DNA of 64,000 nt, taken from NCBI RefSeq assembly GCF_014851915.1, contig NZ_JACVAP010000004.1, forward strand, positions 248,001-312,000, written 5' to 3'. The notes beneath the pieces are model-generated. The model saw nothing but the letters and a program-made list of their open reading frames with translations, was not told where the DNA came from and did not search any database. Positions 28,439 to 38,396 of the stretch are shown piece by piece. The first letter of the stretch is position 1. Each line of letters opens with the position of its first letter. The DNA is from Xanthomonas sp. XNM01. Lineage in GTDB: Bacteria > Pseudomonadota > Gammaproteobacteria > Xanthomonadales > Xanthomonadaceae. The position numbers were made by a program, and so were the translations under genes.

Positions 28439-28932
28439 GCGCCTGATCGGCTTGTGTCGCTGCACGTCCATGCCTGATGTGCGCGGTCGATCCGCACACA
28501 GATCAGATGTGCCGGTGGAAGGGGCCATCCTGCAACACCGCGCGCCCCGGATTGGCTTCGTCGGCAGGAGCGGCCGCAGCCGTGGAGACCTTCCAAGATT
28601 TCGACATGGCGGTCTGCCTCACCCGAAAAAAGGGGGTGCAAGCAAAGCGGGCTCCTATGTGAAGTCATGCCGCCTGGACATAGGCCGGTCTTCACTCTTC
28701 TGTAGGAGCGGCCGCAACCACGACTGCCATCCGCTACCGCTCTGCATGTACCGGACATGGCAGCCGGCTCCGCACAGCGTGCAGCGGCACGGCATGACCG
28801 CATCCGCCCTCGTTCCGGTCGTGTTGATCCACGTATCGTGCCCGCTACCGCTACCGCTACCGCTACCGCTACCGCTACCGCTACCGCCACCGCCACCAGC
28901 CGAGCCGGTCGACCGTCGTACGCCCGGACGCG
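28439..28932. repeat. REP-like elements and a GCTACC hexamer array
   Basis: The gap between the convergent regulator and kinase genes holds two REP-like sequences, near 28564-28585 and 28701-28724 (TGTAGGAGCGGCCGCAACCACGAC). It also holds a hexanucleotide array: GCTACC x7 (28844-28885) then GCCACC x2 (28886-28897). No gene is supported here. Confidence 0.75.
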
Positions 28933-31584
28933 CTACCGGTGCCGCAGCAGCATCTGGCTCATCAGGGCGCGCAACGCTGCGGGGCGCACGGGCTTGGACA
29001 GGAAGCCCCAGCCGTTGTCCGCGGCCTGCGCGCGCAGCGCCTCGTCGTGTTCGGCGGTGACCAGGATGGTCGGCACGCTGCGCTGCCAGCATTCCTGCAG
29101 CCGGGCCTGCACGTCGGGGCCGTGCAGGGTGCCCAGGCGCACGTCCATCAGCAGGATCTGCGGCGCGTTGCCCACGGCCGCCGCGGCCAGCGCGTCCTGC
29201 GGTCCGCCGGCATAGGCGACCACGCAGCCCCAGCGTTCGAGCAGGGCACGGGTGGCCTCGCTGACCCGGGCGTCGTCGTCCACGCACCAGGCCACGCAGC
29301 CCAGCAGCGGGGAATCCTCCGCGCTGTCGGCGGCGGGCGCGGTGGCCGCCGGCTCCGGTGCGCGCAGTGCGGCGGCATCGCCGCGCGGCACCGTCACCGA
29401 GAAGCACGAGCCGCTGCCCGGCTGCGAGCGCAGCCCGATCGGATGGCCGAGCAGGCGCGCGATGCGCTCGACGATGGCCAGGCCCAGGCCGGCCCCGCGT
29501 TCGCTGGCGCCGCCGTCGTCCAGGCGGCGGAATTCCTCGAAGATCTCGCGCTGCCGGTTCGGCGGGATGCCCGGGCCGGTGTCGAGCACTTCGATCCGCA
29601 CCGACCCGCCCTCGCGCCGGTAGCCGAGCAGGATCCGCCCGCGCGGCGTGTAGCGCACCGCGTTCGACAGCAGGTTCTGCAGGATCCGCCGCAGCAGGTG
29701 CTCATCGGTACGCACGATCGCGCGCGTCGGCACGCGCTCCAGCACCAGGCCGCGCGCCTCGGCGAGGATGCCGAACTCGCGCGCCAGCGCCTCCAGCAGC
29801 GGATCGAGCGGGAAATCGGCCACCCGCACCTGCTGGGTGCCCGATTCCAGCCGCGAGATGTCGAGCAGGCTGGCCAGGATCGCGTCCTGCGCGGCCAGCG
29901 CGCTTTCCACGCTGTCTGCCTCCTCGCGCGTCTGCGCATCGCGCAGACGGCCGCGCAGCGCGGACAGGAACATGCGCGCCGCGTTCAGCGGCTGCAGCAG
30001 GTCGTGCACCGCGGCGGCGACGAAGCGGGTCTTGTAGCGGTTGGCCTCCACCGCCTCGTGCCGGGCCTGCTCCAGGTCCTGGGTGCGCTCGGCGATGCGC
30101 TGCTCCAGCGCGTCGGCCAGCGAGCGCAGTTCGCGTGCGGTGGTCTTGTAGCTGGTGATGTCGGCGTAGCTGGTGACGAAGCCGCCGTCGGGCAGCGGAT
30201 TGCCGCGGATCTCCAGCACCGTGCCGTCGTCCTTCTCGCTCTCGCGCATGTGCGACTTGCCGCTGCGCAGGTGGTCCAGGCGGCGCTGGATCGCTTCTTC
30301 CACCGGGCCGGCGCCGAGCAGGCCGCGGCGCGCGTTGAAGCGGAACACGTCCTCGATCGGCCGGCCGACCTGGATCAGGTCCGGCGGGAAGCGGAACAGT
30401 TCGATGTAGCGCGAGTTCCAGGCGGCGATGCGCAGGTCGGCGTCGATGATCACCACGCCCTGCGGCAGGTGCTTGAGGCTGCGCGCCAGACCGGTATCGG
30501 CCAGCTGCGCGGCCTGGACGATGCCGTCCTGCGCGGTGCGCAGTTCCTCGGCGTGCTGCTGCAGCACCACCTCCAGCTCGCGCCGGCTGCGCTGGCGCAG
30601 CGCCGCCAGGCGCCGCCGCTGCTGCACGAACAGCACCAGGAACGCCAGCGCCAGCCACACCGTGGCCGCGCCCAGCGCCGCGTTGCGGCCGGCCCGGGCG
30701 ATGCCGCCGGCATCGTGCAGCACGTGCAGCTGCCAGCCGGTCTGCGGCAGTGCCAGGTGCTGCCAGACCACCGGCCCGGGCAGCGACGGCGACTGGGCGC
30801 GTACCAGCAGGCCACCGTCGCCGGCATCGCCGATCACCTGCCGCTGCAGCGGCAGCAGGGCGAGGTCGGCGTACTGCCGGGTCCGGCGCATCTCCGCCCG
30901 CGCGCTGTCGCTCAGCGGCGCCAGCAGGCGGTAGCGCCAGGCGTCGCGGCTGGCCAGGAACACCACGCCATGCGCGTCCGACGCCAGGATCACGTCGGCC
31001 GACTGCAGCCATTCCTGTTCCAGCGCGGCCAGTTCGATCTTGATCACGACGATGCCGATGACGCTGCCGTCGTCCTCGACCATCGCCTGCGACAGGTAGT
31101 AGCCGGCCTGGCCGGTGGTCATGCCGATGCCGTAGAAGCGGCCGCTGCCGTGGCTCAGGGCCTGGGTCACGTACGGGCGGTAGCTGTAGTTCTCGCCGAC
31201 GTTGCTGGTCGGTTCGCGCCAGTTGCTGGCGGCCAGGGCCACGCCGTGGGGGTCGAGCAGGGTCAGCGTGGAGGAGCGGGTGACCGCATTGGCCCGCTCG
31301 AGCTTGTGGTTGAGATAGCGGCGGGTGGCCTCGTCCAGCGTGTCGCGGCGGGTGGCCTCGCGCAGTTCCGGATCCAGCGCCAGCACTTCGGGCAGGGTCC
31401 GGTAGCGGTCGATGCGCTGCTCCAGCGCCAGCGCCTGCAGCCCGAGCTGGCGCTGCAGCGCGGCGCTCTCGGCTTCCAGCGCGCGGTGGCTGCCCAGCCG
31501 CCAGGCGGCGGCCATCGCCAGCAGCATGCCGCCGACCAGGACCAGCACGGTCAGCAGCAGGCGGCGTCTGGGCGAGATGTACAT
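28933..31584 (-). CDS. Hybrid sensor histidine kinase (Cache-PAS-HisKA-HATPase-REC)
   Basis: 883 residues. An N-terminal membrane helix (about 9-28) and a second near 305-325 enclose a periplasmic dCache/DctB-like sensor domain (FYGIGMTTGQAGYYLSQAM, IGIVVIKIELAALE). A coiled coil, a PAS domain (GVVIIDADLRIAAWN), a HisKA with His527 in AAVHDLLQPLNAARM, the ATPase boxes NLLSNAVRYT, DTGPGIP and GAGLGLAIV, and a C-terminal receiver (CVDDD, LLMDVRLG) follow. DctB-like sensors bind C4-dicarboxylates or acetate. The porin and dctA next door make a carboxylate signal likely. Partner regulator: probably 27800. Confidence 0.88.
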   Translation of the reverse strand: MYISPRRRLLLTVLVLVGGMLLAMAAAWRLGSHRALEAESAALQRQLGLQALALEQRIDRYRTLPEVLALDPELREATRRDTLDEATRRYLNHKLERANAVTRSSTLTLLDPHGVALAASNWREPTSNVGENYSYRPYVTQALSHGSGRFYGIGMTTGQAGYYLSQAMVEDDGSVIGIVVIKIELAALEQEWLQSADVILASDAHGVVFLASRDAWRYRLLAPLSDSARAEMRRTRQYADLALLPLQRQVIGDAGDGGLLVRAQSPSLPGPVVWQHLALPQTGWQLHVLHDAGGIARAGRNAALGAATVWLALAFLVLFVQQRRRLAALRQRSRRELEVVLQQHAEELRTAQDGIVQAAQLADTGLARSLKHLPQGVVIIDADLRIAAWNSRYIELFRFPPDLIQVGRPIEDVFRFNARRGLLGAGPVEEAIQRRLDHLRSGKSHMRESEKDDGTVLEIRGNPLPDGGFVTSYADITSYKTTARELRSLADALEQRIAERTQDLEQARHEAVEANRYKTRFVAAAVHDLLQPLNAARMFLSALRGRLRDAQTREEADSVESALAAQDAILASLLDISRLESGTQQVRVADFPLDPLLEALAREFGILAEARGLVLERVPTRAIVRTDEHLLRRILQNLLSNAVRYTPRGRILLGYRREGGSVRIEVLDTGPGIPPNRQREIFEEFRRLDDGGASERGAGLGLAIVERIARLLGHPIGLRSQPGSGSCFSVTVPRGDAAALRAPEPAATAPAADSAEDSPLLGCVAWCVDDDARVSEATRALLERWGCVVAYAGGPQDALAAAAVGNAPQILLMDVRLGTLHGPDVQARLQECWQRSVPTILVTAEHDEALRAQAADNGWGFLSKPVRPAALRALMSQMLLRHR

Positions 31585-31673
31585 GGGCGGAGTCTAGAAC
31601 GCGCACCGGCCGCGCGGAGGCGGCCGGTACGGAACGCAGGGCGGGGCGGGCGCGGGGCCCGCCCCCGGGCGGC

Positions 31674-32837
31674 TCAGAAGTGGACCTGGGCGCGCAGTTC
31701 GACGATGTCCGGACGGGTGCGCACGCCGTTGCGGGTGGCATCGACCTTGACGTAGTTGGCCTGGAACTTGAAGTAGTTGGTCAGGTACCAGTTGGCGCCG
31801 AAGGTCCAGTCGTGCTGGCGGCCGCCGCCGATCGCGCCGTCGTTCAGATCCAGGCGGCTGTAGCGGGCCAGCAGCTCCACCGCGCCATGCGCGTTGGCCG
31901 GCTTGATGTTGGCCACGCCGGCGTTGGCATACGGGCGCGACTCGCCGGTGACGACCCAGCTGCCGTAGATGTACTGGCCGTTGCCGCTGTAGTCCGGCAG
32001 GCCGTCGTTGCGGCTGACGGTGGCGTGCAGGGCCTCGGCCTGGACCGAGAACGGGCCCTTGATCCAGATGCCTTCCAGGCCCGTGCGGCGGATCTGGTCG
32101 GCCTGCAGCAGGGTGCCGGAGTCGACGAAGCGGATGTCGGTCAGGCCGGCTTCCGGACGGGCGCGCAGGCGCGCGCGCGGATCGAAGTGGGTGCCACGGC
32201 CGTCGGTCCAGCCGCGCGGGTTCTCCACCGACACCGCCAGGCCCAGGTGCAGCACGTCGCCGGCGGCCTTGACCGGGGTCCACACGCCGCGCACGGCCTG
32301 GGTGGTGCCCGGGTTGTCGCCGTGCAGGTCCTTGCCGCCGTAGGCGCCGGCCTGCAGGAAGTACTGCGGGCGCTCGATGGACCACTCCACGCCGGTGCGG
32401 CGGCCCTCGTAGAACGCCTGCACCGGCAGCGCGGTCTCCAGGAAGCTGCCGGCGCGCGAGCTGGTCACCGCGTCCAGGCCGACCGGGGTCTTGATGTAGC
32501 CGACGCGGATGCGGCCCACGTCGGTGCCGAACAGCGCCTTGGTCTCCACGCGCGCGAACACGTCCAGCCAGGTCTCGTTGGCGAAGTCGTAATAGACCAT
32601 CGCGTCGTAGACGCCCTTCTTCTTCAGGGTCGCGCCGAACTCGCGGCGGCGGATGGCATCGTCGTCCTGCAGGCGCGCATCGTCGGAGAAATCGTTGTAG
32701 TCGTACGCGACGTTGCCGGTGGCGGCCAGCTCGGTGCCGTCGGCGAAGGTGACCTTGGGCGGCCAGGCGCCGAGTTCGGCGGCGGCGACGGGCGCGGCGA
32801 ACGCGCAGAGGAGGAGACAGCCGGTAACGGAACGCAT
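31674..32837 (-). CDS. OprO/OprP-family outer-membrane porin
   Basis: 387 residues with signal peptide MRSVTGCLLLCAFAAPVAAA and the layout of phosphate-selective-type porins. It has alternating beta strands, the conserved VGYIKTPVGLDAVTSSRAGSFLE segment and FYEGRRTGVEW, and the C-terminus ends in Phe (AQVHF) as required for outer-membrane insertion. The family name reflects OprP, but many members pass other anions. Divergence from dctA around a shared palindrome suggests it admits C4-dicarboxylates. AGGAAG lies before the ATG. A GC stem at 31606-31627 downstream may end its transcript. Confidence 0.87.
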   Translation of the reverse strand: MRSVTGCLLLCAFAAPVAAAELGAWPPKVTFADGTELAATGNVAYDYNDFSDDARLQDDDAIRRREFGATLKKKGVYDAMVYYDFANETWLDVFARVETKALFGTDVGRIRVGYIKTPVGLDAVTSSRAGSFLETALPVQAFYEGRRTGVEWSIERPQYFLQAGAYGGKDLHGDNPGTTQAVRGVWTPVKAAGDVLHLGLAVSVENPRGWTDGRGTHFDPRARLRARPEAGLTDIRFVDSGTLLQADQIRRTGLEGIWIKGPFSVQAEALHATVSRNDGLPDYSGNGQYIYGSWVVTGESRPYANAGVANIKPANAHGAVELLARYSRLDLNDGAIGGGRQHDWTFGANWYLTNYFKFQANYVKVDATRNGVRTRPDIVELRAQVHF

Positions 32838-32963
32838 GGGGACTTCCTGCAGGAAAAAAGGGCGGCACGGGGCGGCGCCGACGCGGAGTCTACGCACATC
32901 GGCCGTGAACACCGAAGCTTTAATTCCAATGGATTATGTCGATGCCGGCCGTGCCTAGCCGAA

Positions 32964-32981
32964 TGGGACTAATTAGTCCCA
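32964..32981. promoter_or_regulatory. Perfect 18-bp palindrome between porin and dctA
   Basis: TGGGACTAATTAGTCCCA is an exact inverted repeat in the 212-base divergent promoter region. It is AT-rich in its centre against a GC-rich background. It is a strong candidate operator for a dimeric regulator controlling both genes; the nearby LuxR-type response regulator is one candidate. Confidence 0.6.
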
Positions 32982-33049
32982 ATGGGCTATCGGCACGGTC
33001 CGGAGCCGGGCGTACAACGGCGGCCTGAACCCTCAGCCGAGCCGCCGCC

Positions 33050-34405
33050 ATGCAGCCGATCCCGACCCACGTAGCGCCCCAGGCCAAGTTGCCGATCTAC
33101 CGCCAGCTGTACGTGCAGGTGCTGGTGGCCATCCTCTTCGGCGCCCTGCTCGGCCACTTCGAGCCGGCGTTCGCCGAGTCGCTCAAGCCGCTGGGCGACG
33201 CGTTCATCAAGCTGGTCAAGATGATCATCGCGCCGGTGATCTTCCTGACCATCGTCACCGGCATCGCCGGCATGACCCACCTGCGCACGGTCGGCCGCGT
33301 GTTCGGCAAGGCCATGGCCTACTTCATGTTCTTCTCCACGCTGGCGCTGGTGGTCGGCATGGTGGTGGCGCACGTGGTCCAGCCCGGCGCCGGCATGAAC
33401 ATCGACCCGGCCTCGCTCGACCAGAGCGCGGTCAACAGCTACGTCGAGAAGTCGCACGACCTGAGCCTGGTCGGCTTCGCGATGGACATCATCCCGGCGA
33501 CGATGGTCAGCGCCTTCGTCGAAGGCAACATCCTGCAGGTGCTGTTCATCGCGGTGCTGTTCGGCATCGCCCTGGCGATGGTCGGCGAGCGCGGCCAGCC
33601 GGTGCTGTCGTTCCTGGAGGCGCTGACCGCGCCGGTGTTCAAGCTGGTCCACCTGCTGATGAAGGCGGCCCCGATCGGTGCGTTCGGCGCGATCGCCTTC
33701 ACCATCGGCAAGTACGGCGTCGGCTCGCTGGTCAACCTGGCCTGGCTGGTCGGCACCTTCTACATCACCTCGCTGCTGTTCGTGCTGGTGATCCTGGGCC
33801 TGGTGGCGCGGATGTGCGGCTTCTCGGTGCTCAAGCTGTGCCGCTACCTCAAGGCCGAGCTGCTGCTGGTGCTGGGCACGTCCTCGTCCGAATCGGCGCT
33901 CCCCTCGCTGATGGAGAAGATGGAGAAGGCCGGCTGCAGGAAGTCGGTGGTGGGCCTGGTCGTGCCGACCGGCTACTCGTTCAACCTGGATGGCACCAAC
34001 ATCTACATGACCCTGGCCGCGCTGTTCATCGCCCAGGCCACCAACACCGAACTGAGCCTGTGGCAGCAGATCACCCTGCTGCTGGTGGCGATGCTGAGCT
34101 CCAAGGGCGCCGCCGGCGTCACCGGTGCGGGCTTCATCACCCTGGCGGCGACCCTGGCGGTGGTGCCGGAAGTCCCGGTGGCCGGCATGGCCCTGATCCT
34201 GGGCGTGGACCGCTTCATGAGCGAATGCCGCTCGCTGACCAACTTCGTCGGCAACGCGGTGGCCACCGTGGTGGTCTCGCGCTGGGAGAACGCGCTGGAC
34301 CGCGACCAGCTCGACCGCGCGCTCAACGGCGGCCGGAGCGTCGCGCCGGTCGAGGAGCAGCCGGAGGTGATGCTGCTGACACCGGTGGTCGCCAAGGCCG
34401 ACTGA
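33050..34405 (+). CDS. dctA: C4-dicarboxylate transporter DctA
   Basis: 451 residues, inner-membrane symporter of the DAACS family that imports succinate, fumarate or malate with cations. It has about eight membrane spans, the re-entrant [12 protein letters not shown] loop (serine-rich substrate-site motif), [18 protein letters not shown], and [20 protein letters not shown]. Length and motifs are those of DctA. It diverges from the porin around an 18-bp palindrome, ends at a strong terminator, and is followed by maeB, which would use imported malate. Confidence 0.93.
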   Translation: MQPIPTHVAPQAKLPIYRQLYVQVLVAILFGALLGHFEPAFAESLKPLGDAFIKLVKMIIAPVIFLTIVTGIAGMTHLRTVGRVFGKAMAYFMFFSTLALVVGMVVAHVVQPGAGMNIDPASLDQSAVNSYVEKSHDLSLVGFAMDIIPATMVSAFVEGNILQVLFIAVLFGIALAMVGERGQPVLSFLEALTAPVFKLVHLLMKAAPIGAFGAIAFTIGKYGVGSLVNLAWLVGTFYITSLLFVLVILGLVARMCGFSVLKLCRYLKAELLLVLGTSSSESALPSLMEKMEKAGCRKSVVGLVVPTGYSFNLDGTNIYMTLAALFIAQATNTELSLWQQITLLLVAMLSSKGAAGVTGAGFITLAATLAVVPEVPVAGMALILGVDRFMSECRSLTNFVGNAVATVVVSRWENALDRDQLDRALNGGRSVAPVEEQPEVMLLTPVVAKAD

Positions 34406-34423
34406 TCCGCCAGCCGCCATGCC

Positions 34424-34467
34424 CGACGGGCCGGAACGAGCGATTCGTGCCGGCCCGTCGCGTTTTT
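34424..34467 (+). terminator. Terminator of dctA
   Basis: Perfect 11-bp stem CGACGGGCCGG / CCGGCCCGTCG, 15-base loop, then CG and five T. Confidence 0.88.
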
Positions 34468-34567
34468 CAGGCATCCCTGCGTGGCATTCGGTGATCCGGG
34501 AACGGGTCCGTAAAGCCGGGCGGGGGTAGAATCGCGCTTCCAAAGCGTCCGCCACCGACGAGACTCC

Positions 34568-36859
<2,292 letters not shown>

Positions 36860-36922
36860 GTTCCGGTCGCTGATGGGTCATCCGGATGCCTGATCGATCC
36901 GGGCCCGCGCGGTCTGATGCAA

Positions 36923-36953
36923 GAAACGGGATGCCTGTCGGGCATCCCGTTTC
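36923..36953 (+). terminator. Terminator of maeB
   Basis: Perfect 13-bp stem GAAACGGGATGCC / GGCATCCCGTTTC with loop TGTCG, followed by TGTTTG. Confidence 0.8.
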
Positions 36954-37323
36954 TGTTTGCGTCGTCCGGTCTCGGTCTCGATTCTGGCTCCCGGCTCCGC
37001 ATGCATAGCCGGGTTGCGGTACGCGGGAGACCGACACGTGCCGGTGCATGGGAATGCCGACGCGGCGTTCCCGTCGATCGCATCGGCGTTGCCCATCGCC
37101 TGGGATGCTCTCTCCATCTGGCGTGCGCCGATCACGCCATCAGGAAGCGGACGCCGTTCCCTGATGCAGGCTGTCGAAACACACGGCGCGCCTCGCTTCG
37201 GTGGCGAGACCACTTTTCATCGATGCGCCGTCGGAAATCCTTGATCGACAGGCGACAGGCGACAGGCGACAGGCGAACAGCACGCGGCCGTGCCGCCGTC
37301 TGCGTCAGCGTGCGGCGACCCGA
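36954..37323. other. Intergenic region with a heptamer repeat
   Basis: No supported gene. Four tandem copies of the heptamer CGACAGG lie at 37246-37273, shortly before the stop of the small minus-strand gene at 37324. Confidence 0.5.
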
Positions 37324-37566
37324 TCATCCGACCTTGATCACCACCGTCTTGCGCACACCATCCTCCTCGACCTCGCTGCTGGATTCGTAGGGAATGCCAG
37401 CCTTCTGTGCCTGCACGATGGCATCGACATCGATGCCATGCGTCCTGAGCTCGCCAAGCGCGGAGCGAGGCAGGAGATGGGTCAGGAAATCCAGCGCGAA
37501 GCCGGGAACGCTGAAGCTGGTGTCGTGCTTTCCGTCGACGAACTTCTCGATCGTGATCTTGGACAT
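37324..37566 (-). CDS. Small conserved-looking protein, unknown function
   Basis: 80 residues, soluble. It starts MSKITIEKFVDGKHDTSFSV, has a helical middle (FALDFLTHLLPRSALGELRTHGIDVDAIVQ) and finishes with two strands (KTVVIKVG). I do not recognise a named family. It diverges from the bacteriocin-like peptide genes across a 240-base region and could be a regulator or immunity partner, though nothing in the sequence proves this. Confidence 0.6.
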   Translation of the reverse strand: MSKITIEKFVDGKHDTSFSVPGFALDFLTHLLPRSALGELRTHGIDVDAIVQAQKAGIPYESSSEVEEDGVRKTVVIKVG

Positions 37567-37806
37567 CGTGTTTCCTGTGTCAAAAAAAGCTGAGGATCTG
37601 TGGAGCTATGGACTTCGTTTACAAGGTGAAAGATATGCCGCAAATTCTGAGCTAACCGCCCTGGATGTCTGGATAGTCGCCGGTAGCGTGCTTAGACTCG
37701 GACTAATCCTAGGGAGGGATGATCAGTTTTCTGATTAGGTGCACTCGGATAATGTGCAACGCTTCGGGTGCGTCGACGATCGGCGCTACTTCAAGGAGGA
37801 AGTGAC

Positions 37807-37971
37807 ATGCGTAATCTGGATATGGTCGAGATCGAAGAGGTCAGCGGCGGCTTCCGCGTCGTGGGTGGGCTGGCGGCGCTGGCAGCGTGGGCGTTCGAGA
37901 AGCGCGAAGCTCTGTACGAAATCGGACAGGCTGCCGTGGCCAAGCACGAAGCTCTGAACGCCGAACACTGA
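37807..37971 (+). CDS. Double-glycine leader peptide 1 (LYEIG core)
   Basis: 54 residues with an excellent AAGGAGG before the ATG. The leader MRNLDMVEIEEVSGG has the class II bacteriocin pattern: acidic and hydrophobic alternation ending in Gly14-Gly15. The predicted mature part (39 residues) has a hydrophobic Ala-rich stretch and then EKREALYEIGQAAVAKHEAL. The leader would be cut by the C39 domain of the exporter at 38397 during export. The LYEIG core is shared with two leaderless membrane peptides at 38223 and 41882. A bacteriocin or signalling peptide is the likely product. Confidence 0.72.
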   Translation: MRNLDMVEIEEVSGGFRVVGGLAALAAWAFEKREALYEIGQAAVAKHEALNAEH

Positions 37972-37983
37972 CCGGAGATTACG

Positions 37984-38169
37984 ATGAAGACTCTGAGCAT
38001 GAACGATATCGAACTCGTGGTTGGTGGCGCGGCTGTCAATGGCGCGATTGGTGACGTCGTTGGGTCCGTCTATCACGGTCTCACGTCGACCGAAGCGAAA
38101 ATCGGCGGCCTCCTCGGTCCTGTCGGTGCGGTGGCTGGCGCGATCATTCACTTCAAGCGAAACCATTGA
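37984..38169 (+). CDS. Double-glycine leader peptide 2 (bacteriocin-like)
   Basis: 61 residues. The leader MKTLSMNDIELVVGG ends in Gly14-Gly15. The predicted mature peptide of 46 residues is rich in Gly and Ala, with GxxxG-type spacing (GAIGDVVGSVYHG, KIGGLLGPVGAVAGA) and a basic end (HFKRNH). These are features of pore-forming class IIb bacteriocin subunits. It starts 12 bases after peptide 1 with its own GGAG site, so the two could act as a two-peptide bacteriocin. A long hairpin follows its stop. Confidence 0.72.
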   Translation: MKTLSMNDIELVVGGAAVNGAIGDVVGSVYHGLTSTEAKIGGLLGPVGAVAGAIIHFKRNH

Positions 38170-38176
38170 GTGAGCA

Positions 38177-38207
38177 AACAAGACCGTCCATTCTGGGCGG
38201 TCTTGTT
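38177..38207 (+). terminator. Intra-operon hairpin after the peptide genes
   Basis: A 13-bp stem AACAAGACCGTCC / GGGCGGTCTTGTT (one G-U pair) with loop ATTCT lies directly after peptide 2. It has no T run behind it and the next ribosome-binding site (AAGGAG) starts three bases later. It is better read as an attenuator or mRNA-stabilising hairpin that favours the peptides over the downstream exporter than as a full terminator. Confidence 0.6.
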
Positions 38208-38222
38208 CCAAGGAGATGTGTG

Positions 38223-38369
38223 ATGGGAAAGCTGAGCACGTCAACGAAATCCGCAATTTTGATCATCGCTTTTGTCCTGTTCTCTTGGCGTCACAGCGAG
38301 GCGCTATACGAGATCGGGATGTTCGCTGCGAAGAAGAACGCCGAACTCTCGATTCATTGCTCGCGATGA
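38223..38369 (+). CDS. Leaderless membrane peptide A (LYEIG core)
   Basis: 48 residues with AAGGAG well placed before the ATG. There is no double-glycine leader; instead residues 9-22 form a short membrane span (KSAILIIAFVLFSW), followed by RHSEALYEIGMFAAKKNAEL. The core is homologous to the mature part of peptide 1 and to the peptide at 41882, with LYEIG at exactly residues 28-32 in both leaderless forms. An immunity-type role, mimicking the exported peptide in the membrane, is an attractive but unproven idea. It precedes the exporter gene by 27 bases. Confidence 0.6.
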   Translation: MGKLSTSTKSAILIIAFVLFSWRHSEALYEIGMFAAKKNAELSIHCSR

Positions 38370-38396
38370 TCTAGGTTCCCGTGTCTGGAGTTGTCG

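Noticed and set aside
37700-37800. Promoter hexamers upstream of the double-glycine peptides
   Set aside because: GATAAT-like sequence is present, but no convincing -35 partner at proper spacing could be fixed by eye.
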